The notes under the pieces are model-generated. The model was not told where the DNA came from. It did no database searches and was given only the letters and a program-made list of their open reading frames with translations. The position numbers were made by a program, and so were the translations under genes. Positions 41,401-53,461 of a stretch of DNA of 64,000 nt are shown piece after piece (positions within the stretch are counted from its first letter, which is position 1; every line of letters starts with the position of its first letter). The stretch is from Elymus sibiricus (lineage: Eukaryota > Streptophyta > Magnoliopsida > Poales > Poaceae), in contig CM077665.1 in the NCBI GenBank assembly GCA_039707655.1, positions 288,428,205 through 288,492,204 of the forward strand, in the 5' to 3' direction.

Positions 41401-43242
41401 GCCGCGTTGGAGCTATCCTAGCGTCTGGGTGGGGCGTGGGAGGCAAGGAGGGATTCCCTGGCACATGGGGATGCTCTGCAGAAGCTGGCCGCGAGCTACA
41501 GGAGAACTCTTGTCGGGAGAGCACCGTTTCTGCATGTCTGTTGCGTGGTCACCACGCTAGGGCATGTCTACGGCATCTTTGGGTTGGCCAAAGTTGTCTG
41601 GGGTGTGGGGCATGCATGCAGGAGAGCAATGGTGGAGTTTCAAAGGAATTTGAGCTGGCTGAGATGGGTTTTTACTGCTGGCAAGATTGCAGCAGCAAAC
41701 TTGGGGCTCCTCCAAGGTGTTTTTACTGTGGTCCACTTGGAACAAAACCATGTCTAGTGGCCTCCAGTATGGAAGGACTACATGTCCACCAAGTTTCAGA
41801 TCAGGGAGCTAAGAGGGCAAGGTACTTGTAGTACAAAGCTAGATTTACTACCATAATTTCGTTTTAGATGATTTGCTCATATTTTCCACATGAGCATGCC
41901 ATCTCTGGGTTTGGATTGATGCAATAGCATGAAAATGAGGTTGTGGCAAGGTCTGGGGGCATCTGCATGTACTGAATAATGGTGGAGGGAAGAAGAGGTC
42001 TTGCCATGGTAAAAAGAGAGGGAAAATGGGGGAGTTACCCCCCCCCCCCCCAATAATTGATCAGAGGCCATGACAAGTTACTGGAGGTAAAATGAGGTTA
42101 GAATATGATGTTGTAAAAAGTTGGAGGCAAGGGGAATCTACTTGGGTCAACTTTGCTTGTCCACTAGTTTATGGCTTAAGGTGTTTGCTGCTGTTCTAGG
42201 GCACCTAGGTATCCAATGGCCCTGAGATTTACCAGGGGTAAATGGTGAGTCCATTTGGTGCTGATCACAAGTTTTGAGGTGATTTGAAGAAAGTTTGCAA
42301 TATAAACTTGGTAAACCCTATAATTCAACAGAATCAGGTTTCTGTAGATCCAGTTAGGTTAAACTAATCTCCTTGATGCACAACTTGGTGTAACATCATT
42401 ATTTAGGGATTAGTACATTTCCACAAGGTTTGGGGTCAATAGGAGAAACTTCACAATGTAAAGTTGTTCAAATTTGATCCTGGACAGAGAGGGTATTGGA
42501 ATAATTTAGTGAAGAAAAACAATTGAGATTGAGATGAAACTTGGTTAAATGATCACATATGTCATATGTGACATTCTAGAATTTTCCTGGAATTATTTGA
42601 GAATATTTCTTATAGAAATATTTCAAATGCTTGATTTAAGCAGAAAGGGTTTTGGAGGGTTTTGTCCAATATTTTGAACATGACCATTTGTTGAAACTCT
42701 TATATATGGAAAATATGTGGCCACTGAGTTTACCTAAATTTTCGAAAATATTATTAAAGCATTTAATTAATTTTTCCCTATAAAAGACCATTTCTGGACT
42801 TAAGGAAAAGTCTTTAAATAAAATAGGAAAATAATCTTTAAAAATAATATTTGGTGTTTTTGGGAAGTCATATATATAGTAGGGTTCAAATAAAGCCTTT
42901 GGTGAAAAAGGATCCACCCAATTTGAGGACATGCAGTGCAAACCTCAACTCAGGGGTTTTTGAAAACCTACTTTGAATAAACCCTTTTTGGTCAAAATAA
43001 ATTTTGATAAAAATAGTTTTAGGTCCTATACACATGGTATGATCATTGGACAAGAGTTTAGATCAAGGAAAAGAGTTTTGAGAGTAGGAGGAAGTTTTAT
43101 GAATATAGAGCACTAGCAAGCAATCAAACAAGCAGGCAAATAGCACACAAGCCAAGCATTCATAGGCACTCAAAAAGTTTTAATTGGCCCTAATTTTTGA
43201 GTCATGTTAACTTAGTCATGAGACAAAACACAGGGTGTGACA
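38416..43242 (-). repeat. 3' LTR of LARD-2
   Basis: AT-rich except for a CpG-rich block at about 40660-41330. Other landmarks are a perfect-arm palindrome at 40459-40484, TATAAATAG on the plus strand at 40028-40036, and a poly-C run at about 42039-42052. Frames inside, such as 40861-41334, show no known protein domain and are probably not genes. Confidence 0.95.
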
Positions 43243-43257
43243 GACCTACCCCCCTTA
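43243..43257 (-). promoter_or_regulatory. Polypurine tract of LARD-2
   Basis: On the element strand TAAGGGGGGTAGGTC directly precedes the 3' LTR start TGTCACACCC. It primes plus-strand synthesis. Confidence 0.85.
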
Positions 43258-46200
43258 CAATAATCTCGTCCCCGAGATTCCTAGGCTAGGCATAGAAGAG
43301 ATGCGAAAATTCATGGGTGAGGTAGTCTTCACGTTCCATGTTGCTTCTTCTCCGATTTGGTTGCTCCATTGGATCTTGAAGTTCCTGATGATATGTCTTT
43401 GAGTGCATCGTTGACTTGGTCTAAGGGTGAACGGGGTTCGGGCATGGGCCTGGCTTGCGTGTGTATTCCAACGTCAGAATACGTGGCAAAGTAGTGTGTC
43501 AATGGGATGGTACTGGGTTTATGCACGCTGGTTAGTGACATCTAGATGTCTTGGGTTAGAATAGAAGGGTCGAGTCTTGGTGTAGCTTTCATCGACGGGG
43601 AAGTCCTCGAGTGCCTTAAGGCAGGCGATCTTTAGTCGCAGGTGTCTTCATCCTCGAGAACATTGAGGCGCGTCGTTATAGGCTTCTCGTTGAGATCTTC
43701 TGCTTGAGTAAGCTGCCCAGGTGTGTTCTTCATTTATCTTCGGTCATTTGTCTTCGTCGTTACAGACGCGCGTTTCTGGCGGGTCTTCGAGTGTCTGGTA
43801 TACTAGTCTCTCCGTAGCCATTGTGGGAAGGTTTCTGAGGGGTTCTAAATAAGCTGGCTATCCAGAGGTATAGAACAACCATCTAGTCCCCAAGGTCTGA
43901 GGCTTGGCAAGCGGGGTGAACTACCTTTGTCAGGTGTTTCACCATGATCCAGTAAGGATCGCGTCCTTGATTGGACTAAAAAGGGGCTAATAATGAAGTC
44001 ATGACAGTCGTTTCAGTCCGTTCCAGATGTCTGAAGAGAGTAGGGACGTCATGTTCATCGTACATCATCAAAGCGGTGAGGGGTGCTATCAACTTCTCAG
44101 TTCCTTCCTAGTCAGGAACTGATATGTGACTACTTAAAACAAGGGGCTTCATAATCCTCTTGATGTGCAAGGGCTTCATCGTGCTTGGACGTTGGTGCTT
44201 CTTGGTATAGTCTAGTTGATGTAGTCGGTCGAGGAGCGGTGGTTGACTTCTCCTGCTTCTTCTTCTTCGTCGTGGCTTCTTAACCATAGTGGTTCTTCAT
44301 CTTGCTTGGGTAAGAATGTCTTCTGATGCTGGGAGGGTGCTTCAAGGGGTCCAACTTTTTCAAGGTAAAACCTTACACTTGAGAAGCAAGACAGTTGGTG
44401 CTCCTGGGGCTGGTCCAAACAGGACTAAGGTGTTCCTTCTCTTACTGGGTAAATAAGTATGTCATCCCGGAGGATATCAACCTATTCCCCCAAGTATCAC
44501 ATAAACACATTGCTCATGGGATATGCGAGAGGAGCGGGCATTAGTTCCGGATGGTCACTAGTTCAGGGGTTCGTGATCCAACATAATCTAGTTCTTCGTG
44601 TCCACCTTCCCTGTGGACAGGTTTGGTGGTGGTCGAGGTGGAGTATCGACCATGGTCTAAGGACTTATAGTCCAAGGCCTATGGTCATAATCCGACCGTG
44701 TTACGGATCGGTGAAGCTTAGGGGGTTTCAAGGAGCTTAAGATGTGAGTGAACGTCTATCATCTTATCCTTGAGCACAGTTCTTAGATGCCAATAGTCCT
44801 ACCTATTGCTCCAAACAAAATCATCCTGCATCATCAAAGGTATTATCTTATACAAGTCAACTCCAACATCACTCATGCTATTCAACTCCAAGGTTCGAGA
44901 GAAGGACTAAACCAAAATCTCCTATGTTATTCTACAACTAACTCAAATATATCCCTACGTAAAAATCCTCGGGAAGCATACAAGCCGCTAAGCTTGATTG
45001 TGATACTACAAATCCAAGTGTTCAACTAATGTATCCAAGGACTGAGATGTTGCATCTCTATGCTAAGGAAACATGTAGTATACCAATCCAAGATATTGTT
45101 TCCTTCCTACGAATCCGATTAACCCGTCTACTAATCCCATCAAGCATCGCATGATTTATCACTTCTACAAAATCCAATTTTGATGGAGTTTCACATAATC
45201 TTCTAGAGTTCCTATAATCCCTAAATCCTTGAAAGAACTATCTTATCGTAGTACATCCACCAATTTCCATCATGCTGATCTAGTAAACTCCAAGGTTAGG
45301 TGCATATAGAACCATGAATCATATCGGACAACAATCTAGTGTTTATAGTTTATTTCCCACCGAGAAACATGGTATTAAGATCAAGATCATCACACTAAAT
45401 CCAAATTACTCCGAACCATGTAGTCTTGCTGAGGACCATCACTCTATTAGGATTACCTATTTAAATCCAATTCTCAATTCCATCGAGAACTCCCACTTGC
45501 TACTCCAAGTCATTGTTGTAACATCACAAATCCATGTCTATTACTTATCAGAATCAAGTTACCATGCCACCAAGAATTTCCAACATGTGACCCCAATTGT
45601 CCTACTAAATCCAAGTTACGCAAGGGAGACGTAATCTATGCTACTCTATCAACTTGATCCACCAAGTTCGTTTACCAACATAAGGGTCTTATGATACACC
45701 AAGGGGTCTCAACTGCTTCCTCAAGATATCTATTACAACCTCGTCAAATTACCAACCTACTAATTACGTATCCCCAAAACAATCTTCCCTATGGCATCAT
45801 CAGTTCAAGTGCTAGCTTAGGAATAAAAGGCGTTTGTCCACTACGATCACTAGTCCCATATTGAACCCAATGCTAAGCAGGGTTTATAGAGGCTCAACTG
45901 GCGTTCTGGCAAATCCATGTATTAAACATGAGATCAGAGGCTTGAGCTGGGGAAGCTTGTGAGGTCTAGGTTGCGCTAGGGAGGGGTTTGCAATCTTGAG
46001 GGAAGAGCATAACTCTATGGGGTTGTGTCTGGCTGGGTACGTTGTAGTCGAAGTCTTCGGTGTCAGTTGTTTGTCGAGGTGGATCCTTGGTGTATCTGGT
46101 CTTGATGGTCTTCAGTTGACGAGAGGGGGAAGAGGGAAAGTAGCATAGAGGAGCGTGCCTAAGGGGGTGGTATAGTGCAAGTGCAATCAAACAAGTGCCG

Positions 46201-47320
46201 AAAAGGCAAAACACACTTATTAAGATAAGGTGGGTGCTTAGTCGCGTACTTGTTGCCTGGGGCAAAAGTGCGACTTACACCAAAGCACAAACAAGCAAAA
46301 CCAAGCAACACACAATCATGGTTCTATCAGAACCATCATACGGACTCGACTTCGCATGGGGGATACACGACTCATCCTACCCTAGGGGTCCTCGGACTCA
46401 GTAGTCGTGTTTGTTTCGTGTCTTGGAGAGGAGTCCGCTCAGTCTTCTGGGTCTTCTTCAGGTGTCGCTATGTCTCTGGTTGTTGTTCGTCGAAACGATC
46501 TGGGTTGTGCCTGAAAAGTCATTGACAACTTTGGGTCTGGTGAGTTGACGACGAAGGTGATTCCTCATGGCTGTCGTTGACAGGGTCTTCTGGTGTCCTC
46601 GTAATCGTGTCAATGCCTTCTTGTCTTCTGAGACATCGAGGGTTCCAGATAGGCAATCTTTTATGTAATGACATTAACAAGTCATGATAGAGATCCAACT
46701 TGTCGGTCATGTTGATAATATCGACACCGAGAGCGGGGGATGAAGAGAACCGTTTTCCTGCTCACTATGCTGAGGCGGACCAAATGGCAAGGTTCTCTTC
46801 CACCGGCAGTTGCCGACACAACAATGAAAAGTACATGGTTGCTCTATTAGCGATGCATATCATGACATTGCATGTCTTCTTCCCTGGTCATCGAAGGCCA
46901 AGGTGGCATCACCCTGGGGCATTGTCGAGGGTGTCACCATCTTCTGAGTTTTGATATCCTCATTCCTCGAGAAGGTATCTTCTTTCGGTATCTTCTTGTC
47001 TGGTGTCGCCAACTTGTGTCCAAGATATGTGGGCACTCGTCTGGCGAGGTGGCTTCCTTCCAGGTTACCCACGAGGATTTCAAGGAATCCAGTGGTCAGG
47101 GGCTCAAGGGTACTATCGACCGTTTGCAAGGTTTTGAAAAGTAGATGAGGAGAGCCAAAAGAAAAATGGTGGAAGTGTTAAGGCACAATCCTTTACTTTC
47201 TTTGGAAGCTTAGAGGAGGTAAGAAATATGGTAGTCTTTGCAAGTGATTTGAAGGGTCTGGGAAAACAATTTTGTCCTAACTAATGTCCATGCAAACTAA
47301 GGGCTTCCTACAGTCAGGAT

Positions 47321-47333
47321 GGCTCTGATACCA
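47321..47333 (-). promoter_or_regulatory. Primer-binding site of LARD-2 (initiator Met tRNA)
   Basis: The complement of ggctctgatacca is TGGTATCAGAGCC, which matches the 3' end of plant initiator methionine tRNA. It sits four bases inside the 5' LTR end at 47338 and proves the minus-strand orientation. Confidence 0.95.
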
Positions 47334-47337
47334 GCTC

Positions 47338-50300
47338 TGTGGGGACCCCGACTCATAAGTCGTGATCACCGAATGTACGTGCATAGTGATCCCAGAGATC
47401 AATGCTCACTGAACACACAGAAACTGAATAACAAGAGTCTTACATCCATTACGTACCATTTTACTCAAAGATGGCCTTTATGGCCAAGTCTTCGTAAACT
47501 TGCAGCGGAAATCTTCAACGATAGCATGAACCCATGCCATCTGCCTTAAACCTACAGGCATTCTGACTGGGAAGTGTCCTAGCTCGCATGTCCGTCACCA
47601 AGGTAATCTTCTTCATAACGCGATCTTTCATGCCTGGCCAATAAAATAACCAGTGGCAAGCCAATGAGTACTTTGAATGTACTCGCAAGCAACCCACGTT
47701 TGGAACAAGGTTCAACAGCGCATGATATAGCACTAAGTAGGTTATTTTGCAGAAAGCTAATTTTGAGTGCAATGACATGATCAAATAACTTATGAAAGCA
47801 TGCATCTACAATTGGCAGATATCCATATGAACAAGTTATATATATCATCATAAGCAGGGGGTTGAACATCTCATGTTCAGACATCATGTCAAGTCATCTA
47901 ACTTATCTCAAGGACCATCTTTGTCACACACACACCAAGTTTTGGGGAAATATCTGGACCTAGTTTAAGAAGGACCTCCAACTGTCCATGACCGTGGACA
48001 CGGCTATTCGAATAGTTTTACACTCTGCAGAGGTTGCACGCTTTACCCACAAGACTCGGGGAACTTCCGTGTCATCCACGACTCGCAGTATATTACATAC
48101 CTGAGGTAAGCACCCGAACAATGCCTTTCCTCTAGTGACACTAAACAAAGAGTCCCCTCGATTGGTACACAGCCCTCATGATGTACATCATACGAGCCTC
48201 GCTCCAGATCGTACCATCCATGAAGGGACCAACGGTGTGCCCGGTGCCTATAAAGACAACGCATGGTCGCCCTACCAGGCACGACCCCGTATCAAGAGTG
48301 ACCACGTCACTCCCGCCACTAGTAATGCGGGCTCTCTGCCAGCACCGACCAGAGTAATCAACAAAGCCCCTTCCCATATAGGGGTAGAGTGGTCGCACAT
48401 GTAAGGTTGGGACGGTCAGCAGACCTTAAATCTAATCCGTTTTCGAAAACACACACACTCACACAACTTGCTCCGGTACACCACTTCTTTCTCAAGTGGT
48501 TACCCAACTCAACATCATCTCCCTCGGGCATTGATGGCACCCGACGGGGTTTTCGAAAAGTTTTTAAAAAAACTTTTGTTTCCATCACCATGCGTATTCC
48601 CGTCCCATTTGCGTAGCATCAACTAAGCATCCTATCTACTCCCACCTGCACAACCCTTATAGGAAGGTAGGGTCATGCACAATGCAAGTATCAACGGTAA
48701 AGTATTGGAGGCATCCCACCAAAGGGGGGGGGGGGTACCTTATCAACATGATCAATTCATCGAAACAACAAGTGCTATATGACATGCAATAAAAGGGTTC
48801 ATAGTCATGGTCAATGGGTTGCTTGCCTGGCTCAGCAAAATCTTCGAGGCTTCACATGCTTCTTGTCCACTCCGAGCACTTCGTCTACTTCGTCAACTAT
48901 CGCTGGAAACAACCGCAATAAGCAACACAACAAGCAGAAAATAAAAGTGCTCTATAAATAGGAGTTTTATTTTTCTTGGACACCTCTGGTCATGAGAAAA
49001 ATAACCAAGGAGGTTTCATTGGATGTGGATCAAGCGGGATTTTTGAACGGTGGAAATGAAAGAATTGATGATCCTATAAGAAGTCTATAGAAAATATTTT
49101 CGTAAAAAGGAGTGGATGGTCCAAAAAAATAGGGCATGATTTTAGAAACATTTGGGAAGTGGTTTCACTGGATTTGGAGTTGGGTGAATCTTATATGATT
49201 TTCCTAAGATGGAATAAATGGAAAAATGGGCCATTTATTAGATCCAACAGAATTGGTGAAGGGTAAAAATGTTCAACAAGGCTAGACAAGTTGGGCATGA
49301 CATTTAGAGCTTCTGGAAATTTGAATCACTCCATTTGGAGTTTATTTGGATCCTCTATGGATTTTACAAGAGGGGCATTTGCTAGTTCAAATTTGAATTT
49401 AAATTTGAACAGTGCAAAAACTTGCAGTGGAAAAATATGAAAGTTGTACCATTAAGTAGAATGGAATTATAGAAGAATATAGGAATTTGAAACATAAAAA
49501 TTGGAGCTGAAATGGATTTGCTATGAATATAATATCTCTTTGGAAAAAGGAAATGGTAAATGAAATTACCAAGTCAACCTGGGCTAAATCATGCCCTGGG
49601 CGCAAGATAGTAGCGGCTTTACTGGGCCGGCCCAGTGGCTCGGCCGTGCGCACGCACAGGGCCGCATTGAAGGCGTATTCCTATGAATACGTCTCCTTCG
49701 CGGGGAGGCGCGGAAGGCGGATGGCGCCTCCACTTATGCGCGGGCCCGGCCATCGGGTCACCTACAGGCGGGGCCCGCCTGGCAGGCTCCTCCCGCTACT
49801 CCCGCTCGAACAGGGGCGAGGCAGGGGAGGCGGGGCCGAGCTTGTGCCGGCGTCGTTCCGGCGGCTCCGGCCACCGTAGACGATGCTCCGACCACCGTAG
49901 GGCTCGGGGTGGAGTCCCGCATCCGTCTGGGTGCGCCATTTTCGCTGGGGGCACCGGGGAGGTCGGGCCTCGGCTGTAGGTGGAGTCCGGCGACAGGCGG
50001 CCGTGGGAGCCGTGCTCCGGCCACCGGAAGGGAGGAAAGGAGTGCGGGGAGAGCTTTCCGCGATGCTGGAGTGTTCTGGTGGAGCTCAGAAGAGAGGGGG
50101 GCTCGGGCGAGCTCGGATTTGGGCGAGGCCGAGGCGGCGCCATGGCGGCCATGGTGGAAGGGGTCGAGCTCGGGAGCTCCCGTGGCTTTGCTAGGGGCCT
50201 GGGGGAGGGAAAAGGAGCGGACTAGGGTGTCCAGGGTGCTCGGGGGGGACAGGTAAAGCAAGGGGGCGACGGGAGGTCTCGGGCGCGCCTCGGAAGCCCT

Positions 50301-52169
50301 CTGGGCGCGGCGAGCACGTGTTCCAGAGCCACGTTGGAACTATCCTAGCGTCTGGGAGGGGCGTGGAAGGCAAGGAGGGATTCCCTGGCACATGGGGATG
50401 CTCTGCAGAAGCTGGCCACGAGCTACAGGACAACTCTTGTTGGGAGAGCACCGTTTCTGCATGTCTGTTGCGTGGTCACCACGCTAGGGCATGTCCACGG
50501 CATCTTTTGGGTCGGCCAAAGTTGTCTGCGGTGTGGGGCATGCATGCAGGAGAGCAATGGTGGAGTTTCAAAGGAATTTGAGCTGGCTGAGATGGGTTTT
50601 TACTACTGGCAAGATTGCAGCAGCAAACTTGGGGCTCCTCCAAGGTGTTTTTACTGTGGTCCACTTGGAACAAAACCATGTCTAGTGGCCTCCAGTATGG
50701 AAGGACTACATGTCCACCAAGTTTCAGATCAGGGAGATAAGAGGGCAAGGTACTTGTAGTACAAAGCTAGATTTACTGCCATAATTTCGTTTTAGATGAT
50801 TAGCTCATATTTTCCACATGAGCATGCCATCTCTGGGTTTGGATTGATGCAATAGCATGAAAATGAGGTTGTGGCAAGGTCTGGGGGCATCTGCATGTAC
50901 TGAATAATGGTGGAGGGAAGAAGAGGTCTTGCCATGGTAAAAAGAGAGGGAAAATGGGGGAGTTACCCCCCCCCCCCCAATAATCGATCAGAGGCCATGA
51001 CAAGTTACTGGAGGTAAAATGAGGTTAGAATATGATGTTGTAAAAAGTTGGAGGCAAGGGGAATCTACTTGGGTCAACTTTGCATGTCCACTAGTTTATG
51101 GCTTAAGGTGTTTGATGCTGTTCTAGGGCACCTAGGTATCCAATGGCCCTGAGATTTACCAGGGGTAAATGGTGAGTCCATTTGGTGCTGATCACAAGTT
51201 TTGAGGTGATTTGAAGAAAGTTTTCAATATAAACTTGGTAAACCCTATGATTCAATAGAATCAGGTTTCTGTAGATCCAGTTAGGTTAAACTAATCTCCT
51301 TGATGCACAACTTGGTGTCACATAATTATTTAGGGATTATTACATTTCCACAAGGTTTGGGGTCACTAGGACAAACTTCACAATGTAAAGTTGTTCAAAT
51401 TTGATCCTGGACAGAGAGGGTATTGGAATAATTTAGTGAAGAAAAATAATTGAGATTGAGATGAAACTTGGTAAGATGATCACATATGTCATATGTAACA
51501 TTCTAGAATTTTCCTGGAATTATTTGAGAATATTTCTTATAGAAATATTTCAAATGCTTGATTTAAGCTGAAAGGGTTTTGGAGGGTTTTGTCCAATATT
51601 TTGAACATGGCCATGTGTTGAAACTCTTATATATGGAAAATATGTGTCCACTGAGTTTACCTAAATTTTCTAAAATATTATTAAAGCATTTAAATAATTT
51701 TTCCCTATAAAAGACCATTTCTGGACTTAAGGAAAAGTCTTTAAATAAAATAGGAAAATAATCTTTAAAAATAATATTTGATGTTTTTGGGAATTCATAT
51801 ATATAGTAGGTTTCAAATAAAGCCTTTGGTGAAAAAGGATCCACCCAATTTGAGGACTTGCAGTGCAAACCTCAACTCAGGGGTTTTTGAAAACCTACTT
51901 TGAATAAACCCTTTTTGGTCAAAATAAATTTTGATAAAAATAGTTTTAGGTCCTATACACATGGTATGATCATTGGACAAGAGTTTAGATCAAGGAAAAG
52001 AGTTTTGAGAGTAGGAGGAAGTTTTATGAATATAGAGCACTAGCAAGCAATCAAACAAGCAAGCAAATACCACACAAGTCAAGCATTCATAGGCACTCAA
52101 AAAGTTTTAATTGGCCCTAATTTTTGAGTCATGTTAACTTAGTCATGAGGCAAAACACAGGGTGTGACA
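47338..52169 (-). repeat. 5' LTR of LARD-2
   Basis: Collinear with 38416-43242, including the CpG-rich block (about 49590-50262), the palindrome (49385-49410), plus-strand TATAAATAG (48953-48961) and the poly-C run (about 50967-50980). On the element strand a TATA-like CCATATATAAG lies at about 51625-51635, roughly 540 bp from the LTR start, a candidate core promoter. Confidence 0.95.
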
Positions 52170-52249
52170 CATTCGTTACTTGGGGCCAACGCCGTGTCCG
52201 GGGCCGCAGGCAAACGGGCCTGGGTACCCCCAGTCCTAGAGGCCCGACA
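52170..52249 (-). repeat. 5' LTR of element B2, right part (split by LARD-2)
   Basis: Starts with the second copy of the target duplication cattc (52170-52174) and resumes the LTR exactly where 38415 left it, ending AGAGGCCCGACA at 52249. The two parts together equal the length of the other LTR once one target copy is removed. Confidence 0.95.
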
Positions 52250-52809
52250 TGGCCAGCCAGACAGAGCTCAGTCATTAGGGTTTAGCGACGCTGCAGGGAC
52301 AGACCCGAGCACAGACGTCGTGTCAAGTTCCCTCATACGATGACCAAGGGAGGAAACCTCTGTTGTAGCACACGAGGTGGCGAAACACCTCACTGACAGT
52401 TATGCAATATCAGGCGGCGCCTTCATTCGTCTTCCTACTGTGGTTCCACGAAAAGGGCGAGACACCAAGGACCATGTGAAGTGATTTGCACCGGAGAAAG
52501 CCCGCGAGACAGAGCTCGATCGTTTGGATTTATCAATGCTGCAGCGGCGAACCCGAGCACAGAAGCCGTGTCCCGTCCCGATCATGAGATGGCCAGAGGG
52601 AAGGGTCGCAAAGGTGTGGCTAATGCAGGTGGTGGCGAAGCACCGAGCGCAAGACTTAAGCAAGCGTATTGAATTCATTAAAGGATAATCAGATTCGCTA
52701 CATGACAAAAAATGTGCGGATGCCACGAGGGAGGAACCCTTGACCGCTTGTGGATAATGCAGTCCGGAGGGCACCCTCAATTTTAAACAACCAAAAAGTC
52801 ACCTGGCGA
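52250..52809 (-). other. Non-coding 3' region of element B, part 2 (right of B2)
   Basis: It begins with tggcc (52250-52254), the second copy of the B2 target duplication, and resumes the family repeat broken at 29001. Another ~115-bp family repeat is at about 52459-52573. From about 52660 to 52809 lies the block conserved with A and B2 next to the RT stump (rc contains GACTTTTTGGTTGTTT). No gene is seen. Confidence 0.75.
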
Positions 52810-53302
52810 TTATGTTGCTGCAGGAGCGGCCGACTGCTTGGCGAAGCGTGCCGTGGGAGTCCACCCCTCAGGAACCAGGCGGTTCCCGAGGCTTTGGGGG
52901 CCGGTGAAGAGCTGACGCCTCGCGAGGCGCCATCGCGAGTTGCATGAGTCTCTGGTAGGTGGCGCCAGCGTTCCTCGGGCCGAAGGGCATGCGGGTGCGG
53001 CCGTCGGCTCCGCCCATGCCTTGCCCGGCCTGCGGCCGTAGGTAGAGGCCCCTTGAGCTAGCGTCGTTGAGCCCCGCGATGTCGACGCACATGCATACCT
53101 TGATGTCATCCCCGGTAGCTGACGCTGGCTTGTCAGGCCGTGCTGAGGAAGGCATGCCATGCATGGCTCGAGCCTCCCGCAGCCTACGTATTTCCCGGGC
53201 GATGAATTCCTGCGCCTCTGGCGCCTGGCGCTGCTTTCTTTGTTCGCGGGGGCGCGCATCGAAGCATGCCTCCAGGTGGTGCCCGAGCACGTCCGTCGTC
53301 AC
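52810..53302 (-). pseudogene. Reverse transcriptase stump of element B with internal deletion
   Basis: The frame reads DVLGHHLEACFDARPREQRK, then EFIAREIRRLREARAMHG and KVCMCVDIAGLNDA. It then jumps to TRMPFGPRNAGATYQRLMQL. The residues between, including the first catalytic Asp, and everything from YxDD onward are missing. The deletion matches that of A and B2. What the short joining segment does is unknown. Confidence 0.85.
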
Positions 53303-53461
53303 ACAGGTTAGATTAGAGGCCTTCCAGACGGAATCCCCCGATCCTGGCCTGCGGGAGGTGCCGGGCGTGCCTTCCTATGCTGGAGGGAGGCGGGTGCCAG
53401 CGACGGGCACAGGGTTCACGACGCTGCCGCCGGGCGCCGCACTCATCGCCTCGGGTTGGCC

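Larger units (their letters stand above)
43243..47337 (-). other. Non-coding internal domain of LARD-2
   Basis: 4.1 kb between the LTRs. Frames are short and show no gag, protease, RT, RNase H or integrase motif. The right two thirds (44640-47337) are conserved with LARD-1, which suggests constraint or a recent common source. The polypurine tract is at 43243-43257 and the primer site at 47321-47333. Published work on LARDs proposes a structured RNA here; nothing in this sequence alone proves that. Confidence 0.9.
38416..52169 (-). mobile_element. LARD-2: intact LARD/Sukkula-type non-autonomous retrotransposon
   Basis: Flanked by a perfect target duplication CATTC (38411-38415 and 52170-52174). 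LTRs are 38416-43242 (4827 bp) and 47338-52169 (4832 bp), about 97% identical over the terminal 200 bp compared by eye. The 4095 bp internal domain (43243-47337) has no gag or pol. On the minus strand it starts TGTCACACCCTGTG and ends GGTCCCCACA. Huge LTRs, an internal domain of this size without coding capacity and an initiator-Met primer site are the hallmarks of LARDs. Mobilisation depends on another element's enzymes, thought to be the related autonomous Erika-type Gypsy family. Confidence 0.95.
29002..52249 (-). mobile_element. Element B2: non-autonomous Gypsy (Tat-like) element, interrupted by LARD-2
   Basis: It is bounded by a perfect 5-bp target duplication TGGCC (28997-29001 and 52250-52254). 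The 3' LTR is 29002-29866. The 5' LTR is 37626-38415 plus 52175-52249, split by LARD-2; both sum to 865 bp. Between them, on the minus strand, are gag, protease and the RT stump, then the non-coding 3' region and the antisense gene on the plus strand. It belongs to the same family as A and B and was inserted in the 3' region of B. Confidence 0.95.

Noticed and set aside
52255..52700. A separate small mobile element between B2 and the RT stump of B
   Set aside because: The sequence is simply the 3' non-coding region of B, with the same family repeats as in A and B2; no terminal inverted repeats or extra target duplication.
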